Source: Phaseolus vulgaris
Taxonomy: Eukaryota > Streptophyta > Magnoliopsida > Fabales > Fabaceae
Assembly (NCBI RefSeq): GCF_000499845.2
Contig: NC_023755.2
Span: forward strand, 36,964,023-37,028,022
Direction of reading: 5' to 3'
DNA: 64,000 bases
In this document: piece by piece, positions 1 through 12,590 of the stretch
Numbering within the stretch: the stretch's first letter is position 1
How the letters are laid out: each line of letters begins with the position of its first letter
Notes under the pieces: model-generated
Told to the model about the DNA's origin: nothing
Database searches by the model: none
Seen by the model: the letters and a program-made list of their open reading frames with translations, nothing else
Position numbers and translations under genes: made by a program

Positions 1-812
1 TTATATATGCTATTTAAACTCATTTCTTTAAAAATTAATTTTACAAAACATATAAATAAAGAGATTCTCAGTGTTATAATGGTGTAGATTAAGGAATGTT
101 TATGTACTTTATTAAGTACTGCTAATTAATTAAAAATATACTTCTTCCATATTTTTTTTTTTGTGTTTGTCAGAACTCTTTCCATTTTAAAACAATCAAC
201 ACTTAAGTTTTTTCAGTGATTAAGAAAAAAATAAATTAATGAGAGTAATAATTTTATTAAACTATTTTATTTGTTCTTCATTTTCATCTAGGTGTTGATT
301 CCCTCACATTAATTATTTTTTTAGCAAAATTGAAATACAAAAATTAATGTTTATTTGTTAAAACCTCACTATTTCGAAATAGAGAGAGTATTAAATAGTT
401 TTTTTTATATTTTATATAATAAATACTTTTATTTTCCATTTTCATGTTAATTATAATCAATGTATGTAGGCATACTGAAAGTGTTAAAATGTTGGACCAA
501 TTAAAAATTATCTTTAACATAATTTTGAAAATAAAAATATATATCATGTGGGCCAATTTATATTTATGTAAATAACCTTCAAAATACTATTGTATATATT
601 ATTTAATTCTTAAAAACTTTGATAAGAAAAGGTTTTTATGGTTAAAAAGCAAAGTTTTATTGTCTTGTGATGCTAGAGTTAAAAACCTCTAGTAGTTATT
701 TGCATGTAGACTTATTTTAAAATAGCAAGTTGAAAGGTGCAGGAAACCACAAAGCCTCCCACACTCAACTTTTTCCCGAGCCTAACAACCAAACCACATA
801 GGTAAAGACACC
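1..812. other. AT-rich intergenic DNA upstream of SCPL gene
   Basis: Very AT-rich sequence with short homopolymer runs. No convincing gene, RNA or transposon end was seen. The last 200 bases are presumably the distal promoter of the carboxypeptidase gene that starts at 861. Confidence 0.5.
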
Positions 813-820
813 ACTATAAA
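813..820 (+). promoter_or_regulatory. TATA box of SCPL gene
   Basis: The motif ACTATAAA lies about 45 bases upstream of the ATG at 861. It would place transcription start near 845, giving a very short 5' UTR. Position and motif fit a plant core promoter; the start site itself is inferred. Confidence 0.5.
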
Positions 821-860
821 TTCATAGCCATTGCCACACTTTTTTTCTACGAAACAAAAC

Positions 861-3800
861 ATGGCATCATCATCGTCAAGGTTCCTCAACACATCTCTGT
901 CTTTTATGCTCTTCTTCCTCATCTCCAATAACATTCCACCTTCTTTCTCCTCTCCAACTCACCCCACAACCACTGAACTTAGTTTTTCTTCAACGGCAGA
1001 AAAACTCATAAGAGGGTTCAACCTGTTCCCTAAAGACCCTATTAATACACTCGAGAGTGACTCTCTTCTTGTGGCAGGAAACATTGTGGAGAAGAAGTTA
1101 ACTTTTCCTAGCCTTGTTGCTCCAGGGTCTTCTGTTGAAGAACTTGGTCACCATGCAGGCTATTATAGTCTTCCCCGTTCCAAAGCTGCAAGGTAAAAAT
1201 GCAAACTCATGTTCAGAAATGGTTCTTGTTGTTTGGTAGAGAATTCTTTTCTGCGATTTTAAGGGGTTTAGCTTGCGTACTACTGCTTTATTCGGTTAGG
1301 TGGGAAAGGTAAAGTGTCACGAGGAAGAGGGACGTTTTGGTGAAAAGCAACCAAAGTTAAAATTCCTGCCAGCTATAGTTGAGGCCATGTCATGTGGATT
1401 AAATAATGCAAAATAAAAGATTCATTAAGGTTGAATAATTATTCAGATTTACAAAAGGCTAATAATGCTTGTTACTGGAACCTTGGCTAGCTCAATTAGA
1501 AATTATTTGCTTTAGATTTTTAAGTGAGTTGACTTTGTCTTGCATGGTTTTTTGACGCATCACACATTCATGGTTACATCACAGCTAATATAATTTTTAT
1601 ACATTCTATTTGAATTTCAATCAGCTAAATTTACTCTCACATAGATATAGTACTGGTTTAGGCTGGTTAATAATGCAGATTCCTCATAGGTTGCTTATTA
1701 GTCAATTTTATCTTCAGTAAATAATTAGGAGCTAGTTATGTGGTCCTGCATTGAATTGAATATTTGTTCTCTTTATCATCTGCAGGATGTTCTACTTTTT
1801 CTTTGAATCTCGAAGCAGAAAGGATGATCCCGTTGTCATATGGTTGACTGGAGGACCAGGATGCAGCAGTGAACTAGCTTTGTTTTACGAAAATGGTCCT
1901 TTTCAGCTTACCAAGAACTTGTCCCTTGTGTGGAATGACTATGGTTGGGACAAGGTAGCAATAAATTCCCCTTTGTTTTTCTCACTTTACCTCACTCGCA
2001 TATTTCCATCCTGTGACAAATCCTATCAATTTTTTCTGTGCTTTTTCATGCTCCCATGCAGTGTCTCCCAGGAAAAAAATGACTTTATGTATATCTCTGT
2101 CCACTCTTAATAGGACTATAGCTAGCTCAAAGAATCAACTTGATACACTATATTTGTCTACATGCTAGAACCAATAGAGTGTTTTCTCATTTTGTAGGCA
2201 TCAAATATTATATTTGTTGATCAACCCACTGGTACGGGGTTCAGCTATACTTCTGATGAGAGTGACATTCGCCATGATGAAGAAGGCGTTAGCAATGATT
2301 TGTATGACTTCTTGCAGGTGAGTATATTTGATAACTGATTAAATAAAATAATTTCCTAATAAAATCAAACTCAATCATTTCTGTTTTTTTATAATTACTT
2401 ACATTAATTGGTTAAAATTGATTTACCTTTGGTTGGTTGTAGATAAATTAAAAATGCAAGATTGGTAATTGATATATAAGTACCATCAAAATTTCAAACT
2501 GTATGTTACACTATGCAGTTGAGCATACACGAGTCCACTAAATTTTACAATAATGACAGGCCTTTTTCAAGGAGCACCCTCAATTCACTAAGAATGACTT
2601 TTATATTACTGGAGAGTCATATGCTGGACACTACATTCCAGCTCTTGCATCCAGGGTTCACCAAGGAAACAAAGCAAAAGAAGGAATTCATATAAATCTA
2701 AAGGTCTTGTACTATCTCATAACCTATAACATAACTATGAAAGGTTAAGTAATTGCTTTTTCTTCGTTGTACTGATTCGTTTCTTCCTATATAATAAACA
2801 GGGTTTTGCTATTGGTAATGGCTTAACCAATCCTGAAATTCAGTACCAGGCGTATACAGACTATGCATTAGACAGAGGACTGATTGAAAAGGCTGATTAT
2901 AATAGCATCAACAAGTTGCTCCCATCATGCAAGCAGGCCATAGAAGCTTGCGGTATAAATAACTTCCTTTATTTTTTTTCCTTTTCACTACAGAGTTATT
3001 TAGCCAGAGAGTGGGTAACCTTAGAAAAGAAAACCACAAGGGATATAATTTTACCAATTTATTGCACTACTCACACTACTTATGTTCAATGACACTCTTA
3101 ATTTGTATTTCATTTATCAGGCACTGAAGGTGGAGAAACCTGTGAAACTTCATTATATGTTTGCAATAGGATATTCAATCGGATAATGAACATTGCTGGA
3201 GATGTTAATGTAAGATCTAAAACAATGCAGTTTGAGTTTTACCATGAAAAAACTTTTGCATCTTCATTTTAGCAATATAAAGAGTACTACGATCAAGATG
3301 AATTAAAATAATGCAGATTGAGTTTAATATCACATCCTGTTATTCTAAATGCAGTACTATGACATTAGAAAGAAATGTGTGGGAGATCTGTGCTATGACT
3401 TCTCTGAGATGGAGGAATTCTTAAACAAGAAGACAGTGAGAGATGCTTTAGGTGTTGGGGAGTTGGACTTCGTTTCATGCAGTAGCACAGTGTATAGTGC
3501 TATGATGCAAGACTGGATGAAAAATCTAGAAGCGGGTATTCCCGCACTCCTCGAGGATGGAATCAAGGTGCTTGTGTATGCTGGAGAAGAAGATCTCATA
3601 TGCAATTGGCTTGGTAAACCTACGTATACTCAATTTATTTGGAACCAAAATAGCATATCAAAGGGATAGAGAGGTCATTGAGCATTCTTAGTTTGATTGA
3701 CTGAACATTTGCAAAATTGATTTCAAAATGCTACAATTTATATTTGAATGTTTCTATTCTAACTAATTAATAGTATTTAGTACACTTATGTTATAACATA

Positions 3801-4301
3801 ATAATTGTAAAAAATTATTTCACCTCAAAAGTCAATTGTGAATCTGGAATCAAAAGTATGAACAGATATTTATCAAAAATCACCTTAGTTGATATTTGAA
3901 TGTGATTCTGGAAACTTAATGTGAATTCAAACAAACAATTAATGTGTCTGTGATTTGGGCAGGGAATTCAAGGTGGGTTCAAGCAATGGAGTGGTCCGGT
4001 CAAAAAGAATTTGGGGCGTCTGGTACAGTCCCATTTTTGGTGGATGGTGCAGAAGCAGGCTTGCTGAAAAGCCATGGACCTCTCGCTTTCCTGAAGGTTT
4101 GTGTTGAAGGGTTTATTGCTATGCGTGAAATTGTGAATTCACTTCTGGTGACTTTATTTTTTGGTTAAACAAAAACAGGTATACGAGGCTGGTCACATGG
4201 TGCCTATGGATCAACCAAAGGCTGCACTTACAATGCTAAGAAGCTGGATGCAAGGGAAACTGACAATGACAAAGAATGGGGATAATGTCTCTCCAAAATG
4301 A
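861..4301 (+). CDS. SCPL49: Serine carboxypeptidase-like protein, type III (SCPL47/48/49-like), 9 exons
   Basis: Secreted or vacuolar S10-family peptidase that removes C-terminal amino acids at acidic pH. Exons at 861-1192, 1786-1954, 2198-2317, 2560-2703, 2802-2952, 3121-3209, 3355-3613, 3963-4096 and 4179-4301 all have GT-AG borders and join in frame into 506 residues. The ATG at 861 is chosen because the reading frame upstream has no ATG; it is followed by a hydrophobic signal peptide (about residues 10-30). Family marks are [29 protein letters not shown] with nucleophile Ser227, [11 protein letters not shown] with Asp415, and [10 protein letters not shown] with His472, so the triad is complete. 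The blocks GHHAGYY and [10 protein letters not shown] match the carboxypeptidase III branch (Arabidopsis SCPL47-49) rather than the acyltransferase-type SCPLs. It is intact and presumed functional. The gene name is by resemblance; which of the three Arabidopsis paralogues is closest cannot be decided here. Confidence 0.93.
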
Positions 4302-4605
4302 TGCACTCAGAGCACAAAACCCAAAACCATCCCTCTTCTTGCACAGATATTGATGTCTTCTCCGTGTGTATAATGGGAGGGTGGAATATAATTCTTTTTT
4401 TTTCTTGTTTCTCTTATTATCCTTGAAACTGCCCACTGAAGAATTTGAAACAAACCATGTATTCATGTCACCAAATCGTGTACAACTTTACACCCGATTG
4501 TATTGAAAGCAAATTTCAATTCTTGAGCAATACAAATGACAATTAAGAAAAAGGGAATATGAATATGGAAACATTAAAAAAAAGTATACCAAAGTGGTGA
4601 CAAGA

Positions 4606-5235
4606 CTAGGAAGCGTGTGGCGTTTGGTAGCATTGTTTCAAAAGGTTAATTGCGGGTTGAAATGAAGAGCTTAGAGGAACAGCGGATGCAACTCTGATGT
4701 GTTGTGCATTGGCGTTCATTGATTTGGATAATGTCACAGTGAACATCTCTCCCTCCATTATTTCATTTAGCGTGACCCCTTCGTTAATAAAGAACAAGTT
4801 ATAGAAAATATTTTTACTAGAAAATGCAGAATATATATGAAATAAAAAATGCAGTAGAGAATACCGGAAAAAGGGTGAAGTTTGGCGAAGTGGAAGAATT
4901 CATCCGCGGAGCAGCCAAGGAGGAGTTTGGCAACCCTGTCGAAGCAGATGACAGTGAGAACCTCTGTGTCTGTGGCAACTGACATCTACCGAAGAAACAA
5001 AACAAAACAAGGTTGTTATATTAAATTTTGTTGGAGAGAAAAGAAAGGAAAAAAAAGAGAGAGGATACGATACGAGGAAGCGAAAGAGTCGTTTGGAGGG
5101 AGGGTTGCAGGAGTGGCAGATGGAAGAGGGGTTGGGAAGAGTCCTTTCGCAAACGCCGCACACTCTGTAAAACATATCGGTGTGGTCTATGGATAGAATA
5201 GTGCACGTTACTCTTCTTTTGCTTCCTTCTTCCAT
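4606..5235 (-). CDS. Small stand-alone zinc-ribbon/OB-fold protein resembling RPA70 C-terminal domain, 3 exons
   Basis: Three exons (5235-5074, 4985-4865, 4778-4606) with GT-AG borders join in frame into 151 residues. After a short basic N-terminus come VTCTILSIDHTDMFYRVC and a four-cysteine ribbon, Cys26-x2-Cys29-x10-Cys40-x2-Cys43. This is followed by FRFLMSVATDTEVLTVICFD and the C-terminal strand segment GEMFTVTLSKSMNANAQHIR. This order (strand, zinc ribbon inserted in an OB fold, then DEFF helix and last strands) resembles DNA-binding domain C of the large RPA subunit, so single-stranded DNA binding is a reasonable guess. Full RPA70 proteins are over 600 residues; here only that domain is present and no upstream OB domains were found to 5820. 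It could be a genuine small gene or a relic of a larger one; intact splicing and frame favour a gene. It is convergent with the carboxypeptidase gene, stop to stop about 300 bases. The exon 3 acceptor at 4779 was chosen because it alone keeps the frame. Confidence 0.7.
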
Positions 5236-5818
5236 TTCTGTGTTTCTTTTCTCTCCCTCAATTGCTCTCTTCGCTTGTTTAGGTTAATTCAAATTTCATA
5301 TGCCTAACAACTCTGTTTTGATTGGAGGAACAATAAATATGGATAAGAATGTATTACCAACGCAAGTCAATTAAAAATCCCCATCTTTTAGTATCTTTAA
5401 GTATTCAAAGCTTTATTTTTTTATTTTTTCATGCAATGGCAACTAAATGACTAAGCCACTAGTTACTAAAGATCTGCAGAGGGAGAGGAAAGGTATGGTT
5501 TTGGAGAAAATTACCCACCCATTTGCCCATTTGATAGGTTGTGTTCACCAGCGCTGTGAAGAAATTAATACACTTTTTATCACATTCTTTCTAGATGCTG
5601 TTATTGAGTAAAATTTATTTGAAATTTATTCTATAATAAATCACACTTATAGAATAAAAGATGAGAGACCTTTTGCAACATTTGTAAAAGAACAAATCAA
5701 TTCACTGGGATTAATCTCTTCTGCTTATAACCGTATTCAAGGAATTATAAAGAATCTAAGAAAATTGAAAGTGTATTTTCCGTGTAAAGTGCTTTCAAAT
5801 TTTACAATTGAACAAAGT
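5236..5818. other. Intergenic: 5' flank of RPA-C-like gene and 3' flank of fucosidase gene
   Basis: About 580 bases separating the RPA-C-like gene (reading left) from the fucosidase 3' end. A CCAAT motif on the minus strand near 5323 and an AT-rich CATATTTATTG on the minus strand near 5336 are the only promoter-like signals for the small gene. No other feature seen. Confidence 0.4.
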
Positions 5819-8561
5819 TTACATTGCAGCACTTAGGGAACTGTTGTGCGTGGTGGTCTGCAGAACTTGACTTCCATTGAAAGAGGCTCCTGATTTTTTA
5901 TCAGGTGTGTCCCTCAAAACGGTAACAGAATCCATGTAGATTCCTAAGTATGATATCAATGGGTCTGCACGTGACTTGTCAACAACTAGCTTCAAATACT
6001 GAGACTTCAGTTTTGGAAACAGCAACAGCCTCTGATATCCGATTGTGGTGCCATTTACAACTCTCATCCATACACCATCTTGGCTCAACGTCTCAAGGTG
6101 AAATTCAATCACCCTCTGTCCCATGTGAATAGGCTCTTGTAATTGCAAAACATTGAATGATACTAGTTCTTCGAGATTTATGTACAATATCCACTTAGTT
6201 TGGTTCTCCTCGGGAGCCCAATATGTGTATATACCTTCTTTAAGAATATTGTAGGGACTAAAGTGAGTATCTTGAATCCCCCCTCTTATGCTGCTGGCAT
6301 TAATAACAGCATTTATAGCCAAATTGTGAGAAAATATGGACCTCCGAAGTTCAGCGAACTCTTGAAGAACTTGGATATCCTCATCTGAAATAAGACCCGA
6401 GGAGTTTGGGGGTACATTCAATAATAGCTTGCAGTTTCTACCAACTGATTTATAGTATATTTCAAGTAGACTCCTTGCAGACATCGGACTTTCTGAAGCA
6501 TGCCAAAACCAACCGGGTCTTATTGAGACATCACATGTAGCAGGAATCCAATCAGGACCTAATGGGTCTCCCTCGCTATTGTATCTGTTTGATGACCAAA
6601 ACACATTGGTAAATGTCTACAGTACTCAAAGTAGAAACAAGGGAACCTCTGGTTCTATGTAATCTGAGAGTATTAATTTTTTCACATGCCATTTTGAGAG
6701 CATTTTAGTCATGTACATGATTCTCCACATTTTCAAGCCTTGCAAAGGATACAAGCAACAAAGAAAGAACTAACTGAAATTTACATTCTTCAACTTCATT
6801 TAAAACCAATGAATAGGCTGAATCAGAATAAGTTCATTTCTCTGAATACCCATGTACGAATTATAGAGAGTTCCATGATTTTCAAAATTGCTCCATAGAA
6901 GTGTTTGACGCAGCTAAAACACCATGCAGCAAGAATTATAATCCAACTATATATAATGCTAAGTGACAACAAAGTAATCATGTAAACCAAACATCATTTA
7001 AAAGTAAGGGAAACTATAGGAGTATTAGTACAAAATGGAACTTACTGGAGATCAATTTGACCAATTTCAAAGCCTGTTTTGTTGAATAGAGACCAACAAG
7101 TGAAGCCAGCAATACCGTACTCATTACCTACCCACCTTGTCTCAGGACCCAAATCAGAAAAAATAGAGACCCCTGGTTGGAGCTGGTGAATCAGAGAATT
7201 CCAGCTTGTATAGAGATAATTCATGTCCTTCTCCCCTTCCCCTTTTGCACCATCCAGAAAAACGTCAGTTATCTCTCCATACCTGGTTTGAATGAACTTA
7301 CTATTTAAATAAACATGGAATATATATTGACAGCAAATTGGCATATAAAAAGAATGATTCACAGGATCACAGGGAGAATTTCAAAATAGTAATGTTATCT
7401 CTCCAATCACAAATGTATTGCATTACTAAATAGATACCAGATTCTCAACAAACCTAACATATAGGAATTCAAGTGTGACTTAGGAGTCACACAGGTAAAG
7501 ATGATCATAGAACGCAACACTAACTATGGTTATAAGGTTTATTGAAACTTATTTTATGCACGTATGTGAGTTAGGAAAAACTTATAAAATAGCTTATAAA
7601 AATGTCCAGTCCAGCATAACTTGTGTTTGAAAACAGTTTAACATATCAGTCAATAATCCAATTATTTTACACTATCATTTTAGTCTCTGACGTTCATAAA
7701 CCATAAAAACTAAAACGGAATGAAAAGTGTATGTATATGAACTATTAAAATATAAGAACTGAAATAAATAATTTCTAGAGGAACTAAGACTAAAAGATCC
7801 TACAGTTCTTTACACTTTATACTGCAAATGCTTACAAATTGAACTTTTAATTTAACATTTATCCCCTTACATTATAAAAACAACTTACAAATAAATACTA
7901 ACATGCGAATAATTACTTAATTATTTAACATGTTCACAACTACTTAATTTAGTTACCTAGTGAGTAGCTCAGTCATTTGGGCCAAGTAGAACTCATTATA
8001 CCGCAAAGTGTCACCAAAACTTGTCTCGTGGCGATCCCACGGCGAAAGGTAGATTCCAAAGCCGACGCCGGCATCCTTGGCGGCGGATGAGAGCTCGGCG
8101 ACGACGTCGCCGCTCCCATTCTTCCAGTTGCTGGAACGCAGGGAATAGTCGGTGTAATCAGAGGGCCACAAGCAGAACCCATCATGGTGTTTTACAGTGA
8201 GGATTACTGTCGAAAAGCCACAATTTTTTGCGACCCTTATCCACTGCGATGGGTTGAGCTTGGTGGGGTTGAAGACGGAGGGGTGAGCGTGGCCGGAACC
8301 CCATTCGGAGTCCGTGAAGGTGTTGGGGCCGAAATGGAAGAAGAGGGACATGTCGCGCAGTTGCCATTGGAGCTGCAACGCCGTTGGGAGAGGCAAAATT
8401 GGAAGAGGTGGGGGTTTCCGGGAACAAGATGCAGGGACCAATAAATGACAGAGACCCAGGAGGAGAATCTGAATTGGGAAATTGGGTAGTCTGCAAGTTG
8501 AGATTTTGATCAAGGGATTGTGGGGTTTGCACCACGATCTCGAACTCTTGTTCAGCTTCAT
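5819..8561 (-). CDS. FUC1: Alpha-L-fucosidase 1 (GH29), 3 exons
   Basis: Glycoside hydrolase family 29 enzyme that releases alpha-L-fucose (alpha-1,3/1,4 type in Arabidopsis FUC1) from glycoproteins in the apoplast or vacuole. Exons at 8561-7957, 7282-7046 and 6584-5819 have GT-AG borders and join in frame into 535 residues. The ATG at 8561 is chosen because the frame further upstream lacks another ATG. A hydrophobic segment at about residues 28-45 is the likely signal peptide. Family marks are FHFGPNTFTDSEWG (75-88), VKHHDGFCLWPSDYTDYS with HHDGF at 125-129, GIYLSPWDRHE (169-179), VFLDGAKGEG with predicted nucleophile Asp212, and SIRPGWFWHASE in exon 3. The long C-terminal part is the accessory beta-sandwich. 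Introns are 674 and 461 bases. Exon 1 is much richer in G+C than its surroundings. Complete and probably functional; the symbol follows similarity to At2g28100. Confidence 0.92.
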
Positions 8562-8638
8562 GTTGGTAATCTCACAAAGTATGGTTGACCTCAAGTGTTT
8601 GTGACTCTTCCACTTCGCAAAGTAATGTGATAGATAAC

Positions 8639-8645
8639 TATATAA
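8639..8645 (-). promoter_or_regulatory. TATA box of fucosidase gene
   Basis: The minus strand reads ATTATATAGTT here, about 80 bases before the ATG at 8561. Motif and spacing suit a core promoter; the start site is not known. Confidence 0.4.
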
Positions 8646-8849
8646 TGCTGATTAACAGAAAGAAATAGGTGCCACGAAATCAGAAGACTTTGGAATGGAT
8701 TTAGACAATTATGTAAATTAAAATTTTATAATATAACTCATATCGAAGAAATTTTGAGATTTGGACCGAAGATTAAATAAAATAAAAAACTTATTAGTTA
8801 ATGTTTGGAATCTTCTTTTATATTGGTGTTAATAAATGGAAGTTCAGCT

Positions 8850-10758
8850 AAAAATTTCTATCGCGTTTTTTTTGTTCTTCATTGTGGTTGAAGATGAAGA
8901 TTTAACAAGGGTGTCAAGGAAAACTATTGAGATGAATATGGTAGAGAGCTTGAAAATCGAGGTTAAAAAGGTAAAAGTAAATATGCTTCAATTTGTAGAT
9001 GACACTTTGTTCTTGTGAAGTTAATACTAAAAGTGTAATTGCTATTAAAGTAATTTTGAATTGTTTTGAGTTAGTCTCTAGCCTTAAGGTTAACTTTATG
9101 AAAAGTAGAGTTGGTGGGTTGGGGGTTGATAAGTTAGTGATTTAACGTTTTGCGATAATTCTCAATTGCGATGTGATGAATACTCCTTTTAAGTATTTGG
9201 GGATGATTGTGGGGGGTTGTCATAAGAGAAGTGCGTTCTGGGTCGATGTGTTAAAAAGGATCAAAAGCAAATTGGGAAGGTGGAAAGGAAGATTCTTGTA
9301 GTTAGCAGGGAGAATTTGTTTGATTAAGTATGTTCTCTTGTCTATTCCATTGTTCTACGTTTCTTTGTATAAGATGCCTTCTGTGGTGTTGAAGAAAATT
9401 GTGAAATTACAGAGGAATTTTATTTGAGGTTGGGGCTCAGGAAGATAGCTTGGGTTTCTTGGAAAAAGGTCTGTGAGACACGAGAAGTTGGTGGTTTTGG
9501 TATCATGGATTTAAGGCTTTTCAATGTGGCTATGTTAGGGAAATGGATTTGGCGTTTGGGATCAGATAAGGGTGGTTTGTGGAAAGAGGTTATTGAGTCT
9601 AAATATGGTAGTTGGAGGAGTCTGAAAGAGTTTAGGAGTTCCCACATGGAGTTTCTCTGGTGGAAAGATCTGAAGGGATTTGGAGGAGTGGGGAAGGAAT
9701 ATCGTGGTTTGTTTTGAGTGGGTAGTCGATAATGAGGATAATATTTTGTTTTGAGATGATGAGTGAGCGGGAACTAAAGCTTTGAAGAGTAAGTTTTTGA
9801 GATTGTTCTCCTTAGTAATAATAAAGATTCCTTTTTGGATTCTTTTGGGGAGTGGTGTTTTGGCTCTTGGAATTAGGATCTAGTTTGGAGAAGGGACATG
9901 TTTGATTGGAAGAAGAATTAGGAACTTCAACTTATACAACTGCTTCATGGTTTGCGTCTTGTTTTAGGAAAGGAAGATTTCTAGGTGTGGAAGGACGACA
10001 TGTCAATGAGGCGGTCAGTTCGACCTACAATATATTAAGGAATTCTTGTGACTGAGAAAGTTCGTCCTTGTTCGAATTTTTTTTGAAGATCAAAGCTTTG
10101 TTTTTTGTTCACTTCACAACTTGGAGGGTGTTGGGTAATACGATCACTTCTAAGGCCAATCTAGTAAGGTGAGGGGTCACAATCGATTATATATCTTGTT
10201 GCTTGTGTCAGGAAGAGGAGGAGACAACTAGACATTTGTCTTTTGAATGTAGAATTGCTTGGTTAGTTTGCAATGAGTGTTATGCTTGGTTTCGGGTGGC
10301 GTTGGTAGATCATTTTGATTTTGGTTCACATTTCCTACATTTTAAATTGTGCAATGTGCTAGACTATGTAAACACCGATTGGGGAAGTGTTTGAGACATA
10401 GGAACAAACACATCTTCAAAGATGGAGTGATTGATCATTATGAAATTTTTTCTTTGACTCAATTAAAGGCTTGATCTTGGATTACATCTAATTTTGCTTC
10501 TGCGTGTTTTTCCTTTTATGATTGATATCTTGGTTCGTTGACTTGTTTGCTTATGATCAAAAGTCTTTAATAGTTTGTTAGGTTGAATAGTTTGGTTTGA
10601 TGATGCTCTTCTTCTAAGTGCCTTTGTTGGTTTTGAGTTATAGGTTATAGCCGTCTATAGGACTTTCCTTTTTAAAAGAGTTATTGGTATGCATATTGAT
10701 TAGACCACTCCTGAAGTAATTTATATTTATTTATTTATTCTTTTCATTGATAAAAAAA
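8850..10758 (+). mobile_element. Degenerate 5'-truncated L1-type LINE (copy 1)
   Basis: Begins inside the reverse transcriptase domain and runs to the 3' end. Recognisable blocks are LQFVDDTLFL (the catalytic FADD box with A changed to V, near 8990), FKYLGMIVGGCHKR (about 9190), WKGRFL and AGRICLIKYVL (about 9280-9330), the connection region AMLGKWIWRLGSDKGGLW (about 9535), and a zinc-finger RVT-type C-terminus with CQEEEETTRHLSFEC (about 10205). Several stops and frameshifts separate them, so it is dead. The 3' end is an ATTGATAAAAAAA tail at about 10746. No target duplication was found with confidence. Confidence 0.85.
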
Positions 10759-11005
10759 TTAAATATAAATTGAATTGAAAAAGTAATGATAAAAGAAATA
10801 GAAATGATCACCTGTAAAAATATTATGTAGAACTGGAACGCTAAGTTGTGAAGATTTGAAATAAAACAACTATAAGATCTAATCAAACTGAAAAAACAAA
10901 AAAACCCAAAAACCCAAAAACCAAAATATTAGACAGATTGAATCTGTGAACTAAATTCAAATATTTATTATTTTAGTAAGTAATACATTTATGTTTCTTT
11001 TTAAT

Positions 11006-11042
<37 letters not shown>

Positions 11043-11580
11043 ATCTAAAATTGTTGAAATAATTTATATATAAGATAAATATTTAAAATTTGTAAAAAAC
11101 ACGAATAATCAATTCTAACAATAAATTATTTCTATAATCCAATTGAATAAATTGATATTTATAATAATGCTTTTAACAATAATTTGTATTAGTTTTTGAA
11201 AAGTATTGACCAAAATAGTCACTGACAATAATGATCCACGTCCTATGAGAAATTCAATTCTGAAAATTTAAATACATTTATAATACAGCCAAAAAAAAAT
11301 GCATTTATGATGCACAAACTGAAGGTTTGGCGATGACTATTTTTAATCATCTCAAGTTTTCCTTTTTCTAATTAAAAGAAATCTCAGACACAATTAAAAC
11401 CAATAATATCAGTATAAGCTGAAATAATATTAAAAAATAATAAATATGAAAACAGATAAAAAAACGTAATTAACTACAAAATATGAAAAGTAATATCTGT
11501 GAGATTAAATTGCAATTGAAACTGAATTGGTGTGAGGCTGGTACCATTATTGAGACCCCTCGAATGGTCCAATTGGTGTT
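10759..11580. other. AT-rich intergenic DNA
   Basis: No gene seen. It contains an uninterrupted AT microsatellite at 11009-11040 and otherwise only low-complexity A/T sequence. Confidence 0.5.
11009..11040. repeat. (AT)16 microsatellite
   Basis: Sixteen uninterrupted AT units read directly from the sequence. Confidence 0.95.
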
Positions 11581-11759
11581 GTGGGTTATGTGAAAACTCG
11601 CCGTGCTCTTCGTACATTGAACACTGTGTGGGCTCAGCACTTGAGAGAAGAACTCAAAGGTAGGCTCTCTGTAAGAAGTGGTGCAAGTCCAAGAAGAAAC
11701 GTAGGCTTTCACCAACTACTCAAACTCACTCACAAGGAAAACAAAAGAAAAACACACTC

Positions 11760-11985
11760 ATGTTGGAGATCCCACATCAATTAGTTATCGGGCCGTTATT
11801 GATCACTCAAAATATATAGTCCCACACACAAGTTGACAGTCTCGGCGTGAGGGGTGTGTTGGAGATCTCACATCGACTAGAGATTAAAGCCTTTAATAGT
11901 ATATAAGTGGGTGCAAACCTCACCCTTATGAGCTGGTTTTACGAAGTTGAGTTAGGCTTAAAGTTCACTCTTTCGTAATAACTCA
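11760..11985 (+). repeat. Dispersed legume-type repeat (LTR-like fragment), internally duplicated
   Basis: Contains GTTGGAGATCCCACATCAA at about 11763 and GTTGGAGATCTCACATCGA at about 11859, then a stretch with AAACCTCACCC and GAGTTAGGCTTAAAGTTCAC. The segment GACAGTCTCGGCGTGAGGGG through ATCGACTAGAGATTA recurs in reverse orientation at the right end of the window (63926-64000), which proves a dispersed repeat. The TATATAAG inside and the overall style suggest an LTR piece, but no gag/pol was found beside it, so the class is uncertain. Confidence 0.65.
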
Positions 11986-12558
11986 GCTGGAGAAACTAAA
12001 CAATTATGCTACTCTCATTCCACCATCACTAATATTATTAACATTTTTACTATTATTTATTATTATTAAATCCTTTACCAGATCTCGAAGTTTTCTCTTA
12101 TAAAGCACCAAAACTGCACTAAATATATAATAATATATGATGAAATTTTCTCTTAATGTTTATCAGAGGCAAAGCTAGGGGTCACAGCAGAAAATTCCAA
12201 ACTTCAAATAAGACAATAACTAAAACTTCAAGCCTAATGATGCCGTGATTAAACCTAATGCTGGTATCTGGAGGGACTTGTTAAAAACAAAATATAATTA
12301 GATACAGCAGCAAAACCAATAGATACAAAAACTTTGACTCTTTTCTTTAGAATGTATACTTGTGGAGACGTCTCTTTAATCAAGCTAGAAACACCAATGT
12401 ATCATGATGAAACTGCTGAATGTGGCAATGGAATGAGTGACACCTCAGGTCACGAGAGAACAACTAGAGAGAGACAGAACAGTCAACTGATTTGATGACC
12501 ACGAAATTGCTGTACACCTCTCATTATTACTGCATTGCTATCACTACTGTGTACTCTG

Positions 12559-12590
<32 letters not shown>

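Noticed and set aside
11581..11784. 67-codon frame beginning [13 protein letters not shown]
   Set aside because: Runs into the dispersed LTR-like repeat; no homology recognised.
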